A stretch of DNA of 46,173 bases from Comamonas sp. lk (GCA_945869165.1 CAMBNY010000015.1:1-46173), one strand, 5' to 3'. Positions 15,655 through 23,213 are shown, numbered from the stretch's first letter. The notes: generated by a model not told the origin, from the sequence alone. A program made the numbers and translations.

Positions 15655-17730
15655 TTACCAGCTATCGACCATGCCGCCGCGCAAGGGGCGGGTTTGCCCG
15701 GCAGCCAGCGCTCTGCAGAGCCAGGCGCGGGTGTCGGCGGGGTCGATCACGGCGTCTAGCTCCAGGCTAGCGGCCATGTTCATGGCGCTGCCGTTGTCCA
15801 CCTGTTGGGCCAGCAGCTGGGCAAACAAGGCCTCGCGCTGCGCGCCTTCGGGCTGGGCCTCCAACTCTTTCTTGAATCCCAGGCGCACTGCACCTTCCAG
15901 GCCCATGGCGCCGAACTCGCCGCTGGGCCAGGCGATGGTGCACAGCGGCGCATGAAAGCCGCCCGCCGCCATGGCCATAGCGCCCAGGCCATAGCCTTTG
16001 CGCAGCACTACGCTCATGAAGGGCACGCGCAAATGCGCAGCGGCAATAAACATACGGCTGACATGGCGCACTTGGGCGTGGGTTTCGATCTCGGGCCCGA
16101 CCATAAAGCCTGGCGTGTCCACCAAACTGAGTAGCGGTAGGCCGTGCGCATTGCACAGTTGCATAAAGCGCGCAGCTTTGTCGGCTGCGTCGGCGTCGAT
16201 AGCGCCGCCCAAATGCAGCGGGTTGTTGGCGATGCAGCCCAGCGCGCGGCCTTCAATGCGCAAGAGCGCGGTGTGAATGCCCGCGCCAAAACCGGCGCGC
16301 AGCATCAGTACGCTGCCGGTATCGGCGATGCCTTCGATAGCGGCGCGGCTGTCGTAGACGCGCAAGCGGTTTTCGGGGACTAGATCACGCAGGCGCAGCG
16401 CGTCGGGGGCTTGCCAGTTGTCGGCTGCGCTCGCTGCGTTAAAGAAGCCCAGGTAGTGCTTAGCCGCTACCACCGCTTGCGCTTCGTCTTCTACCAAGAT
16501 ATCGATCACGCCGTTGGCATGCTGCACCGCGCTGGGGCCAATCGCCTCGGGCGGATACACGCCCAGGCCACCGCCTTCGACCATGGCCGGGCCGCCCATG
16601 CCGATATTGCTGGCGCGCGTGGCGATGATGACATCGCAGCAACCCAGCAGCGCCGCGTTACCGGCAAAGCAGCGCCCGGTGGTAATGCCGATGACGGGCA
16701 CCTGGCCGTTGAGCCGCGCAAAGCTGGCAAAGGTGGCGACATGCAAACCGGCCAGGATGGGCATGTCTACATCGCCCGGCCGCCCGCCGCCGCCTTCGGC
16801 AAACAAGATGACCGGTAGCTTGTTTTCCAGCGCAATGCCCAGCATGCGGTCGGTCTTTTGGTGGTTGCGCATGCCTTGGGTGCCGGCCAGCACGGTGGCG
16901 TCGTAGGCCATGACCACGCAGGCCTGGCCCTTAACCGTGGCGGTGCCGCAAACCATACCGTCGCCGGGCGTGTTGCGCATCAGGTCTTCGGCGCTGCGGC
17001 GCTTGCTTTGCGCGGCTACCGCGAGCGCGCCGTATTCGGAAAAGCTGCCCGCGTCGATGAGATCGGCGATGTTTTCGCGGGCGCTGCGCAGCCCCAGCCC
17101 ATGGCGCTTGGCCATGGCTTCGGGGCGGCTAGCGTCCAGGGTGAATGCGTGGCGCGCTTGCACCGCTGCTAGGTCGGGGCGGGCTGGCGCAGCCGCGTGC
17201 GCCGACCCGTCGCTCGGGCCGGTTTCTAGGTTGGAGGAGGCGTGAGGCAGGGTATGCGTAAGTCCGTCATCGCGAGGAGCGTAGCGACGCGGCGATCCAT
17301 AAGTGCTTGATTCGCTGTACAAAATGGATTGCTTCGCTGCGCTCGCAATGACGGGATTGGACGTCTGCAGCGCTTCCTTAACGTTTGGGATGGGGCTCAT
17401 TGTTTCAGCGGCAGCGCGCACTGCGCCAGGAGAACTGAGGGCCAAGCCCGCCGAGGCTTGCGCCGCCGGTAGCTGCGCCTGCACCCGTTCTGGCTGCGCT
17501 TTGGCTATGTCCAACCGCACCAGCACATCGCCCGCTTGCACCGTGTCGCCTGCTGCGCAAAAAAGCTCGCGTACCTGGCCTGCGCCCGGCGCGCAAATTT
17601 CGTGTTCCATTTTCATGGCTTCGAGCACCAGCAGCAACTGGCCTTGCTGCACCGCGTCGCCCGGCTTAACCAGCAGTTGAACAATATGGGCTTGTAGGGG
17701 GGAGCGCAGTTCGGTCATGGCCTGGGTCAT
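15655..17730 (-). CDS. Biotinyl domain-carboxyltransferase fusion (acyl-CoA carboxylase)
   Basis: About 691 residues from the ATG at 17730 (17718 and 17808 are also possible; none has a good ribosome binding site). Residues about 5-75 form a biotin carboxyl carrier domain with EAMKMEH, the lysine (K40) being the biotinylation site. A linker of more than 100 residues follows, containing the translated dispersed repeat (about 121-159: NPVIASAAKQSI ... GSPRRYAPRDDG). From about residue 190 comes a carboxyltransferase domain with GDGMVCGTATVKGQ, FAEGGGGRPGD, GRCFAGNAALLG, LVDTPGFMVGPE and LRKGYGLGAMAM. It lacks a biotin carboxylase domain, so that subunit must come from elsewhere. It would carboxylate an unknown acyl-CoA. 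It diverges from the asparaginase gene, with about 100 nt between starts. Confidence 0.88.
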   Translation of the reverse strand: MTQAMTELRSPLQAHIVQLLVKPGDAVQQGQLLLVLEAMKMEHEICAPGAGQVRELFCAAGDTVQAGDVLVRLDIAKAQPERVQAQLPAAQASAGLALSSPGAVRAAAETMSPIPNVKEALQTSNPVIASAAKQSILYSESSTYGSPRRYAPRDDGLTHTLPHASSNLETGPSDGSAHAAAPARPDLAAVQARHAFTLDASRPEAMAKRHGLGLRSARENIADLIDAGSFSEYGALAVAAQSKRRSAEDLMRNTPGDGMVCGTATVKGQACVVMAYDATVLAGTQGMRNHQKTDRMLGIALENKLPVILFAEGGGGRPGDVDMPILAGLHVATFASFARLNGQVPVIGITTGRCFAGNAALLGCCDVIIATRASNIGMGGPAMVEGGGLGVYPPEAIGPSAVQHANGVIDILVEDEAQAVVAAKHYLGFFNAASAADNWQAPDALRLRDLVPENRLRVYDSRAAIEGIADTGSVLMLRAGFGAGIHTALLRIEGRALGCIANNPLHLGGAIDADAADKAARFMQLCNAHGLPLLSLVDTPGFMVGPEIETHAQVRHVSRMFIAAAHLRVPFMSVVLRKGYGLGAMAMAAGGFHAPLCTIAWPSGEFGAMGLEGAVRLGFKKELEAQPEGAQREALFAQLLAQQVDNGSAMNMAASLELDAVIDPADTRAWLCRALAAGQTRPLRGGMVDSW
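17255..17369. repeat. Dispersed palindromic element inside a coding sequence
   Basis: 115 bp with inverted ends TGCGTAAGTCC and GGACGTCTGCA, the GCGAGGAGCGTAGCGACGCG arm and the ATGGATTGCTTCGCTGCGCT arm. It has the same length and nearly the same sequence as the intergenic copy at 21079-21193, differing mainly in the central loop and at the ends. It lies entirely inside the fusion carboxylase gene and is read in frame without a stop. Confidence 0.9.
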
Positions 17731-17810
17731 CGTGCTGGAAATCGGTGGGGCATGGCGGCATGAGGGCCGGTTATGCTCGTGTACAAAGGCGCCATCGTGG
17801 CGCCACATGG

Positions 17811-17825
17811 ACCGGATTGTCCGGT
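17811..17825. promoter_or_regulatory. Inverted repeat just before the asparaginase start
   Basis: ACCGGA-TTG-TCCGGT is perfect and ends 4 nt before the ATG at 17830. A few bases upstream GGCGCC-ATCGT-GGCGCC (17788-17804) is another symmetrical block. Both lie in the divergent promoter gap and could be operators or a stem covering the start codon. This is inferred from position only. Confidence 0.35.
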
Positions 17826-17829
17826 AGAA

Positions 17830-18915
17830 ATGGTGTGTCGCGTGTCTCCTGATGAACTAGTCCCCTTGGTTGAACTCACACGCGGCGGGCATAGCGAGTG
17901 TTTGCACTTTGGCGCGATAGCGGTGGTCAATAAGCATGGCGCGGTGCTGGCGCATGCGGGCAATCCGCAGTTTGTGAGCTTCACCCGTTCTACGCTCAAA
18001 GTCTTGCAGGCCTTGCCTTTGCTGCAGTCGGGCGCGGCCAAAGCCTTGGGCTTGTCGCAATCCGAATTGGCCTTGCTCTGCGCCAGCCACAACGGCGAGC
18101 CCATGCATGTGCAAACCGCCGAGTCGATTCTGGCCAAGGCCGGGCAAGACTACCGCGTGCTGCGTTGCGGCTGCCATGTGCCGGGCTTGTTCACCCTGCT
18201 GGACAAAGCGCCGCCTGAAGGCTTGGTCTATGACGAGCGCCACCACAATTGCAGCGGCAAGCACGCAGGCTTTGTGGCGCTGTGCGTGCAGCAGGGCTGG
18301 CCGGTAGCGAACTACACCGAGCCCACGCATCCTTTGCAGCGTGCGGTACGCACTGCGGTGGCGCGCGCAGTCGGCATGAACGAAGAGGATATGCCCATGG
18401 GCATAGACGGCTGCTCCGCGCCCAATTACGCCATGCCGCTGGCCCACTTGGCCCACGGTTATGCGCGCCTGGCCACTGGCGCTGCCGATACCGAATTTGG
18501 CGACAGCTTTGCACTGCTGGGCGAGGCCATGACAGCGTACCCGGACTTGGTGAGCGGCACCGGTCGCAATGACCTTGCCTTTATGCGCGCCGGGCGCGGC
18601 GACTGGATCAGCAAGATAGGCGCGGATGGCGTGCAAGTCATGGCCAGTAAAAGCCGGGGCGAGGCTTTTGCGATCAAGATTAGTGACGGGAATAAACCGG
18701 CTTTGTTTGCGGCCACCTTTGCGGTGCTGGAGCAGTTGGGGTGGATGGATGAGGGGCAGGCTGCCGAGCTTGATAGCTGGCGCGGGGCCGAGATTTTGAG
18801 TGCACGGGGTGTGGTTGTGGGGGCACGGAGGGCTTGCTTTGCGTTGCAAAGGCGGGCTTTTTTCCCCGCTTCCCCCCCGCCCCTTCACCCCCGCCGGGGT
18901 GAAGGGGAGCTTTAA
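17830..18915 (+). CDS. Asparaginase II family protein
   Basis: About 361 residues from the ATG at 17830. An in-frame ATG at 17773 would add 19 residues of unlikely sequence, and neither start has a clear ribosome binding site. The family opening PLVELTRGGHSECLHFGA is followed by FTRSTLKVLQALPLL, CASHNGEPMHV, the conserved HHNCSGKHAGF, GIDGCSAPNYAMPL and SGTGRNDLAFM. Members are proposed to deamidate L-asparagine in the cytoplasm. The family normally ends soon after the motif equivalent to RGVVVGARRA. Here the frame runs on for about 20 residues through a GC-rich palindrome (tail FFPASPPPLHPRRGEGEL), which looks like stop-codon loss into the terminator. Confidence 0.88.
   Translation: MVCRVSPDELVPLVELTRGGHSECLHFGAIAVVNKHGAVLAHAGNPQFVSFTRSTLKVLQALPLLQSGAAKALGLSQSELALLCASHNGEPMHVQTAESILAKAGQDYRVLRCGCHVPGLFTLLDKAPPEGLVYDERHHNCSGKHAGFVALCVQQGWPVANYTEPTHPLQRAVRTAVARAVGMNEEDMPMGIDGCSAPNYAMPLAHLAHGYARLATGAADTEFGDSFALLGEAMTAYPDLVSGTGRNDLAFMRAGRGDWISKIGADGVQVMASKSRGEAFAIKISDGNKPALFAATFAVLEQLGWMDEGQAAELDSWRGAEILSARGVVVGARRACFALQRRAFFPASPPPLHPRRGEGEL
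18880..18907 (+). terminator. Hairpin at the asparaginase 3' end
   Basis: CCCCTTCACCCC (18880-18891) and GGGGTGAAGGGG (18896-18907) form a perfect 12-bp stem with a CGCC loop. It overlaps the last codons of the asparaginase frame. A run of seven T occurs about 20 nt later, too far for a canonical terminator, but the position suggests transcription end or 3' protection. Confidence 0.6.
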
Positions 18916-19441
18916 CAGCCAATTTGGTTTTTTTGGGCCGGATGCGGGTGTTGGTGCGGGAGGTTGCGGTGCGGGTTGGTTAGCCCAGATTGGTGAACGT
19001 CGCAGTCGTAGTTAACGCGTATTGACTTGGCGCGGCAGCGGCAGCAGCGCGCGCGCTGCGCGCCGCGTGACTGCAAGCGTGTGCAAGGTGAGCGCAGCGA
19101 ACGAGCACACGCGGCCCCCGCTGCCATTGGCCGTGCTGAGCAACGCAGCGGCGACCGGATCAGGGCGGGCGCTTGTCTGAGCGTAGCGAGTTTGCGCCCG
19201 ACCCCGGGCGGCGCGAGTAGCGCAAGGTAGCCCGCAGGGCCACGGCCTTTGGCTCGCCTTTCTTTTGCTTACTTTTCTTTGGCGAAGCAAAGAAAAGTGA
19301 GGCCGGCGGCAGGCCAAATCTAGGCACAAAAAATCATCTTTTCTTTGCTTACCTTCTTTGGCGAAGCCAAAGTAAAGTAACTCGGCCTACAGGCCGAAAC
19401 CTGTACCCAAAACCTCGGCCAGCAAGGCCGAAAACTTGCGC
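18916..19441. repeat. Gene-free stretch with GC-rich repeat and hairpins
   Basis: No convincing gene. A GC-rich block (about 19027-19250) is full of short AGCGCAGCGAACG-like palindromes. After it come stems ACTTTTCTTTG/CAAAGAAAAGT (19271-19281, 19288-19298), CTTTGGC/GCCAAAG with a GAA loop (19356-19362, 19366-19372) and TCGGCCT/AGGCCGA (19382-19388, 19391-19397). The paired TTTCTTTG-type stems look like a second dispersed repeat family, but only this locus carries them in the window. Confidence 0.6.
19415..19431 (-). terminator. Possible terminator of the choline-sulfatase gene
   Basis: TCGGCC-AGCAA-GGCCGA lies 11 nt beyond the minus-strand stop at 19442. On the minus strand it is followed by GGTTTTGGG, a short T-run. 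Confidence 0.45.
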
Positions 19442-20968
19442 TTAACTTAAGACTTGCGGATACCTAGCCCGCCGCTCTAAATCATCCAAATCCATATGGT
19501 TACGCATATATTGATTCGTCGCATCCACTAGCGGCTGGTGATCCCAAGATGTGCGTTTACCTTTGGCCAGCGCGCTGCCCACTAAGCGCCGCCGCCGTTG
19601 ACTGGCCAGCACCTGCGCGTGCAGCGCGGGTATGTCCCAGCGCGCAGCCACTTCTTGCATAAAGCTGTGCAGCGTGTCCGCATGGGCCGTATCACCGGCC
19701 AGGTTGTGTAGCTCCTGCGGGTCATCGGGCAAGCGATACAGCAGGCAAATATCGTCTTGGCTGTAGATAAATTTCCAGGGGCCGCGCCGGATCATGAAGA
19801 GCGGCGTCTTGCTGCCCTCGGCCATGTATTCGCCTATCACTTCGTCGTGTCCACCATTGCCTTGCAAATGGGGTACCAAAGAGCGCCCGTCCAGATGCAA
19901 TTGCGCATCGACCGCACCACCGGCCAAGGCGACAAAGGTAGGTAGCAGATCAATGGTGGACACGCTGTGCGCCACTTTGCGTGGCGCAAAGCGTGCGGGC
20001 GCGTGGATGATGAGGGGCACGCGGGCGGCCATCTCAAACCAGTGCATCTTGTACCAAAGTCCGCGCTCGCCCAGCATGTCGCCGTGGTCGCCCGAAAAGA
20101 CCACGATGGTGTCCTCGGCCAGGCCGCAGGCGTTGAGTGTCTTCAGCAATTCGCCTACCTTGCTGTCCACATAGGTGCAGGCGCCAAAGTAGGCGCGGCG
20201 GGCGCGTGCAATCGCTTCAGCGGCCAAGGGCTTGTCCCATAAATCCATCACTTTGAGCAGGCGTTGGGAATGTGCGTCTTGCGCATCTTGCGCAATCGTG
20301 TGGCTTGGCATGGGAATGTCCACGCCTTCGTACAGATCCCAAAACTCGGCGGGGATGGTGTAGGGGTCGTGCGGGTGCGTCATGGACACCGTCAGGCAAA
20401 AAGGCTGGGCCGGGGTGTTGCGCACATGGTCATACAGGTATTGACGCGCTTTGAACACCACCTCCTCGTCAAAGTCCAGTTGGTTGGTGCGCACGCAGGG
20501 GCCTGCTTGCAGCACCGAGGACATATTGTGGTACCAGCTAGGCCGCGTTTCCAATGCGTCCCAGTTCACCGTCCAGCCGTAATCGGCGGGGTAGATGTCG
20601 CTGGTCAGGCGCTCTTCGTAGCCGTGTAGCTGGTCAGGCCCGCAAAAATGCATCTTGCCCGAAAGGGCAGTGTGGTAACCCAGATTGCGCAGGTAGTGCG
20701 CATAGGTGGGAATGTCGGCAGCCAAATCGGCCGCGTTGTCGTAGCCGCCTATGCGCGAGGGCAACTGCCCGGTCACCAGGCTAAAGCGCGAGGGCGCGCA
20801 CAAGGGGCTGTTGCAGTAGGCCGAGTCAAACACCACCCCCTCGCGGGCCAGACGGCTCAGGTGCGGCATCTGGATCTTGGACGCCGGGTCGTGCAGCGGC
20901 AGCAAGGGCGCAGCCATCTGGTCGGTCATGATGAACAGGATATTGGGTTGCTTGGGCGAGGTGCGCAT
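19442..20968 (-). CDS. betC: Choline-sulfatase
   Basis: 508 residues, alkaline phosphatase/sulfatase superfamily. It begins PNILFIMTDQMAAPLLPLHD, which gives the first metal ligands. SPLCAPSRFSLVTG contains the C-x-P-S-R sulfatase signature; Cys57 would be converted to formylglycine. SGDHGDMLGERGLWYKMHWFE (only the first part quoted as SGDHGDMLGERGLW) supplies further metal ligands. The C-terminal QRRRRLVGSALAKG and TSWDHQP belong to the extra C-terminal domain specific to choline sulfatases. It would release choline and sulfate from choline-O-sulfate in the cytoplasm. There is no signal peptide, as expected. No betA/betB/betI genes are adjacent, so the choline must be used through genes elsewhere. 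It appears to be a single-gene unit flanked by repeats on both sides. Confidence 0.93.
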   Translation of the reverse strand: MRTSPKQPNILFIMTDQMAAPLLPLHDPASKIQMPHLSRLAREGVVFDSAYCNSPLCAPSRFSLVTGQLPSRIGGYDNAADLAADIPTYAHYLRNLGYHTALSGKMHFCGPDQLHGYEERLTSDIYPADYGWTVNWDALETRPSWYHNMSSVLQAGPCVRTNQLDFDEEVVFKARQYLYDHVRNTPAQPFCLTVSMTHPHDPYTIPAEFWDLYEGVDIPMPSHTIAQDAQDAHSQRLLKVMDLWDKPLAAEAIARARRAYFGACTYVDSKVGELLKTLNACGLAEDTIVVFSGDHGDMLGERGLWYKMHWFEMAARVPLIIHAPARFAPRKVAHSVSTIDLLPTFVALAGGAVDAQLHLDGRSLVPHLQGNGGHDEVIGEYMAEGSKTPLFMIRRGPWKFIYSQDDICLLYRLPDDPQELHNLAGDTAHADTLHSFMQEVAARWDIPALHAQVLASQRRRRLVGSALAKGKRTSWDHQPLVDATNQYMRNHMDLDDLERRARYPQVLS

Positions 20969-21078
20969 GGTGCGATGGGGCTAGGCTGAAAAGCGCTGAT
21001 GGTAGCTTGCGTGCCAGCCCTTAAGGGCGCTGCGCAAAAAGTCCAAATCCGTCATTGCAAGTGCAGCTAAGGAAGGTC

Positions 21079-21193
21079 TGCAAAAGGCCGTCATCGCGAG
21101 GAGCGCAGCGACGCGGCGATCCATAAGTGATTGATTGGCAAGCAATAATGGATTGCTTCGCTGCGCTCGCAATGACGGGTTTTGACTTATGCA
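21079..21193. repeat. Dispersed palindromic element, intergenic copy
   Basis: 115 bp from TGCAAAAGGCCGTCATCGCG to TTTTGACTTATGCA, with the arms GAGGAGCGCAGCGACGCGGC and ATGGATTGCTTCGCTGCGCT. It is the closest relative of the in-gene copy at 17255-17369 and has identical length. The choline-sulfatase to fragment gap (20969-21381) holds this copy, the next one and no gene. Confidence 0.88.
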
Positions 21194-21213
21194 GAGGTTC
21201 CCTAGGGAAGCTC

Positions 21214-21339
21214 TGCACAAGTCCAAACCTGTGACAGCGAGGCCGCAGGCCGTGGCAATCCATGTATGCGCGCATTTGCGTGCTTATGCACCGCACCGCG
21301 ATGGACTGCCGCGTCGCTACGCAGTGACGGGCTTATGCA
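21214..21339. repeat. Dispersed palindromic element, mixed-arm copy
   Basis: From TGCACAAGTCCAAACC to GACGGGCTTATGCA. The left arm is of the GAGGCCGCAGGCC type and the right arm of the CTGCCGCGTCGCTACGC type, as in the array at 15.4 kb. It lies 20 nt after the previous copy. Confidence 0.8.
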
Positions 21340-21381
21340 GACCTTTACTCGCTTCGGGACTTTGATGCCCGTGGTGGCTTC

Positions 21382-21498
21382 TTACCACCACTGCTGCTGG
21401 GCCAAAAATGACTGCGCCACCGCGCTGTAAGGCCACTGCTGCCATTCGGATGCTGCAAACCGCCGGTCTGACAAGGGCGCGTCTGCTGGTTTTTTCAT
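21382..21498 (-). pseudogene. Fragment resembling the PHA synthase (PhaC) N-terminus
   Basis: A 38-codon frame beginning MKKPADAPLSDRRFAASEWQ and ending YSAVAQSFLAQQQWW before a TAA. The pattern DRRFAA-EW-x-P-x(6)-QSFL-x(3)-WW matches, from memory, the conserved start of the class I polyhydroxyalkanoate synthase N-terminal domain (ID-RF-x-W-x-NP-x(6)-QSYL). The remaining 500 or more residues are absent: the TAA is followed by about 40 nt and then a dispersed repeat. It begins 10 nt after the stop of the b561-like fragment. I read it as a gene remnant. A genuine small protein cannot be excluded without homologues. Confidence 0.42.
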
Positions 21499-21507
21499 GG
21501 GAGACAT

Positions 21508-21864
21508 TCAATGCGCCTGGCGTTTGCCAAAGCCCATGCGCGACAGAAGCCTGTCCTTCAGCACGACTTGGTGGTAGAGCGCACCCGCCACATGCACGAC
21601 AACCTGAATCATCAACAAGGTCGCTATCACGCCGTGCACCAGGCGCGCTGGGTAGACGGCAAAGCTCTCGGGCAAGGGCGCACCGCTGCCGCCAAAAATG
21701 ATCTCTGGCAATCCGGCCTGCAAGGCCGTGGCCATGCCGTCTTTGAAGGTTTCGGTCATGCGCAGGGGCGGCTCTTTGGCCGTGGCAATGGTTGTGGCCA
21801 GGCACAGGGCTAGTAGTAAACATGGGGCAAACAGGGCGCGCATATCGAACGAGGATAGCCGCAT
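21508..21864 (-). pseudogene. Truncated cytochrome b561-like protein
   Basis: About 118 residues from the ATG at 21864 (21843 is an alternative). A hydrophobic segment (about residues 8-30: MRALFAPCLLLALCLATT) looks like a signal peptide. After 30 or so nondescript residues comes a segment like the last part of a cytochrome b561: VHGVIATLLMIQVVVHVAGA, LYHQVVLKDRLLSRM. The full family has four membrane helices and about 180 residues; only the last helix and its histidines are present. It is probably an internally deleted gene, or a small membrane protein derived from one. It sits in a decaying stretch with a second fragment and two dispersed repeats. The longer open frame to 22113 overlaps the SDR gene and is rejected. 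Confidence 0.48.
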
Positions 21865-21943
21865 CACACCCACCAGCCTAAATGGCTGCGAGGCTGCGTG
21901 AATACTGCAAGGAAAACGTTTCCAACCTGAACGATGCGAGCCC

Positions 21944-22720
21944 TCAAAACCTCTCCATATAAGGCCGTAAATCCAGCTCATGCGTCCAGGCGTCGCGGGG
22001 TTGTTGGTGCAGCATCCAGTAGGCGTCGGCGATGTGGTCGGGGTTGAGAATGCCGTCTTGCGCTTTGAGGGCATAGCGTTCGGGGAACAGGGTGCGGATG
22101 AATTCGGTGTCAATGGCGCCGTCGATGATGGTGTGGGCTACGTGCACGCCCAGCGGCCACAGTTCGCGGGCCATGCTTTGGGCCAGGGCGCGCAAGGCCA
22201 TCTTGCCGCCCGAAAAGCCCGCAAAGTTGGCGCTGCCGCGCAGCGAGGCGGTGGCACCGGTAAAGATGATGCTGCCCTTGTGTGCGACGCCCTGCCCGCT
22301 CGCGGGATCGGCGCCCCCCACGGCGTCTGGCCGCGCCACCATGCGCTTGGCTACTTCGCGCCCGGTCAGGAAACCGGCCAGGCAGGCCATTTCCCACATC
22401 TTGGTGTAGCGGCGCGCGGTCTCGGTCAGGATGCTGTTGGGTGAGTTGGCGCCGATGTTGAACACCAGCACCTCAATTGGCCCGATCTGCGTTTCGATGT
22501 GCTCTACCAGCGCAATCACATCGTCTTCTTTGCGCGCATCCGAGCCAAAGCCGTGGGCGATGCCGCCTGCGGCGCGGATGTCTTCCAGCAGCGGCTGCAG
22601 TTTGTCTAATGTGCGCCGGGTGGCGCAGACGGTGTAGCCCTCGCGGGCAAAGCGGCGGGCCACGGCGCCGCCGGTAGCATCACCCGCGCCTATCACTAAA
22701 CATACTTTGGCTTGTGCCAT
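21944..22720 (-). CDS. Atypical short-chain dehydrogenase/reductase (FxxxK)
   Basis: 258 residues from the ATG at 22720. GAGGG within the upstream gene's end is well placed for it; an in-frame start at 22738 would overlap the DUF1330 gene. The Rossmann N-terminus CLVIGAGDATGGAVARRFAREG has a variant of the TGxxxGIG nucleotide loop, and VLVFNIGANS stands where NNAG is usual. The serine region IIFTGATASLRGS is present, but the catalytic YxxxK is FSGGK, so tyrosine is replaced by phenylalanine. The protein is therefore either catalytically altered or belongs to the known FxxxK-type SDR group. It is co-transcribed with DUF1330 and divergent from the acyl-CoA operon, whose intermediates could be its substrates. 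Confidence 0.85.
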   Translation of the reverse strand: MAQAKVCLVIGAGDATGGAVARRFAREGYTVCATRRTLDKLQPLLEDIRAAGGIAHGFGSDARKEDDVIALVEHIETQIGPIEVLVFNIGANSPNSILTETARRYTKMWEMACLAGFLTGREVAKRMVARPDAVGGADPASGQGVAHKGSIIFTGATASLRGSANFAGFSGGKMALRALAQSMARELWPLGVHVAHTIIDGAIDTEFIRTLFPERYALKAQDGILNPDHIADAYWMLHQQPRDAWTHELDLRPYMERF

Positions 22721-22730
22721 TTTGCAGCCC

Positions 22731-23045
22731 TCAAGCACGGGGCGGCAGGCCGCGCACCAGGGTTAAAAACTCCAGCGCGGTACCGGCGCGGCGGTGTTCG
22801 GACAAGGCTTGGTACTCCGGGTCCGCAAACCAGGCGCGGGCTTTGTCTTCGGACGGGAATTTAAAAATAATCATGCGCCCGCTGCGCGGCGCCGTGCCTT
22901 CCAGATGCACAGGCGCATCATCAAAAGTGATGAACTCGCCGCCATAGCGCTTGAGGATGGGGAAAAAGCCTTTTTCATACTGGCGGTAGGCGCCCGCTTC
23001 CGTCACTTGCAGATTCACTACGGCATAGACAGCGATATCACTCAT
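22731..23045 (-). CDS. DUF1330 family protein
   Basis: 104 residues with the ferredoxin-like (dimeric alpha-beta barrel) pattern of DUF1330: YAVVNLQVTEAGAYRQYEKG, then YGGEFITFDD, then RMIIFKFPSEDKARAWFADP and EYQALSEHR. A good AAGGAAG ribosome binding site precedes the ATG at 23045. No activity is established for the family; similar folds occur in small monooxygenases and in stress-responsive proteins. It is followed 10 nt later by the SDR gene and diverges from the acyl-CoA carboxylase operon, so it may share its regulation. Confidence 0.88.
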   Translation of the reverse strand: MSDIAVYAVVNLQVTEAGAYRQYEKGFFPILKRYGGEFITFDDAPVHLEGTAPRSGRMIIFKFPSEDKARAWFADPEYQALSEHRRAGTALEFLTLVRGLPPRA

Positions 23046-23213
23046 GGGTGCTTCCTTTGAAAAAACTGGGTAGAAACCCTAGGCTAATTGCCACTTTGCA
23101 AGGCGTTGTAGCAGTGGACCTAGAGCCGCATTGTCCTGCGCGCGACAGCGGGGGCATGTCCTTCAAACAGACAGGCCCAAAGCCCGGTGGTATGCGGGCT
23201 GCAAGGCACATGA

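Noticed and set aside
15358..15955. Open frames through the repeat array (contain GSPRR/CRGLRPRNDG-type peptides)
   Set aside because: These peptides are translations of the dispersed element and recur wherever it occurs. No start signal or domain.
19027..19230. Short Arg/Ala-rich frame in the GC-rich repeat
   Set aside because: Repeat composition, no ribosome binding site, no homologous pattern.
960..21340. CRISPR array from regularly recurring repeats
   Set aside because: The repeats are long palindromic elements scattered over 20 kb. There are no short direct repeats with uniform spacers and no cas genes.
21865..22113. N-terminal extension of the b561-like fragment
   Set aside because: It lies over the SDR gene's end, is low-complexity Pro/Ser/Thr sequence, and carries no signal peptide at its start.
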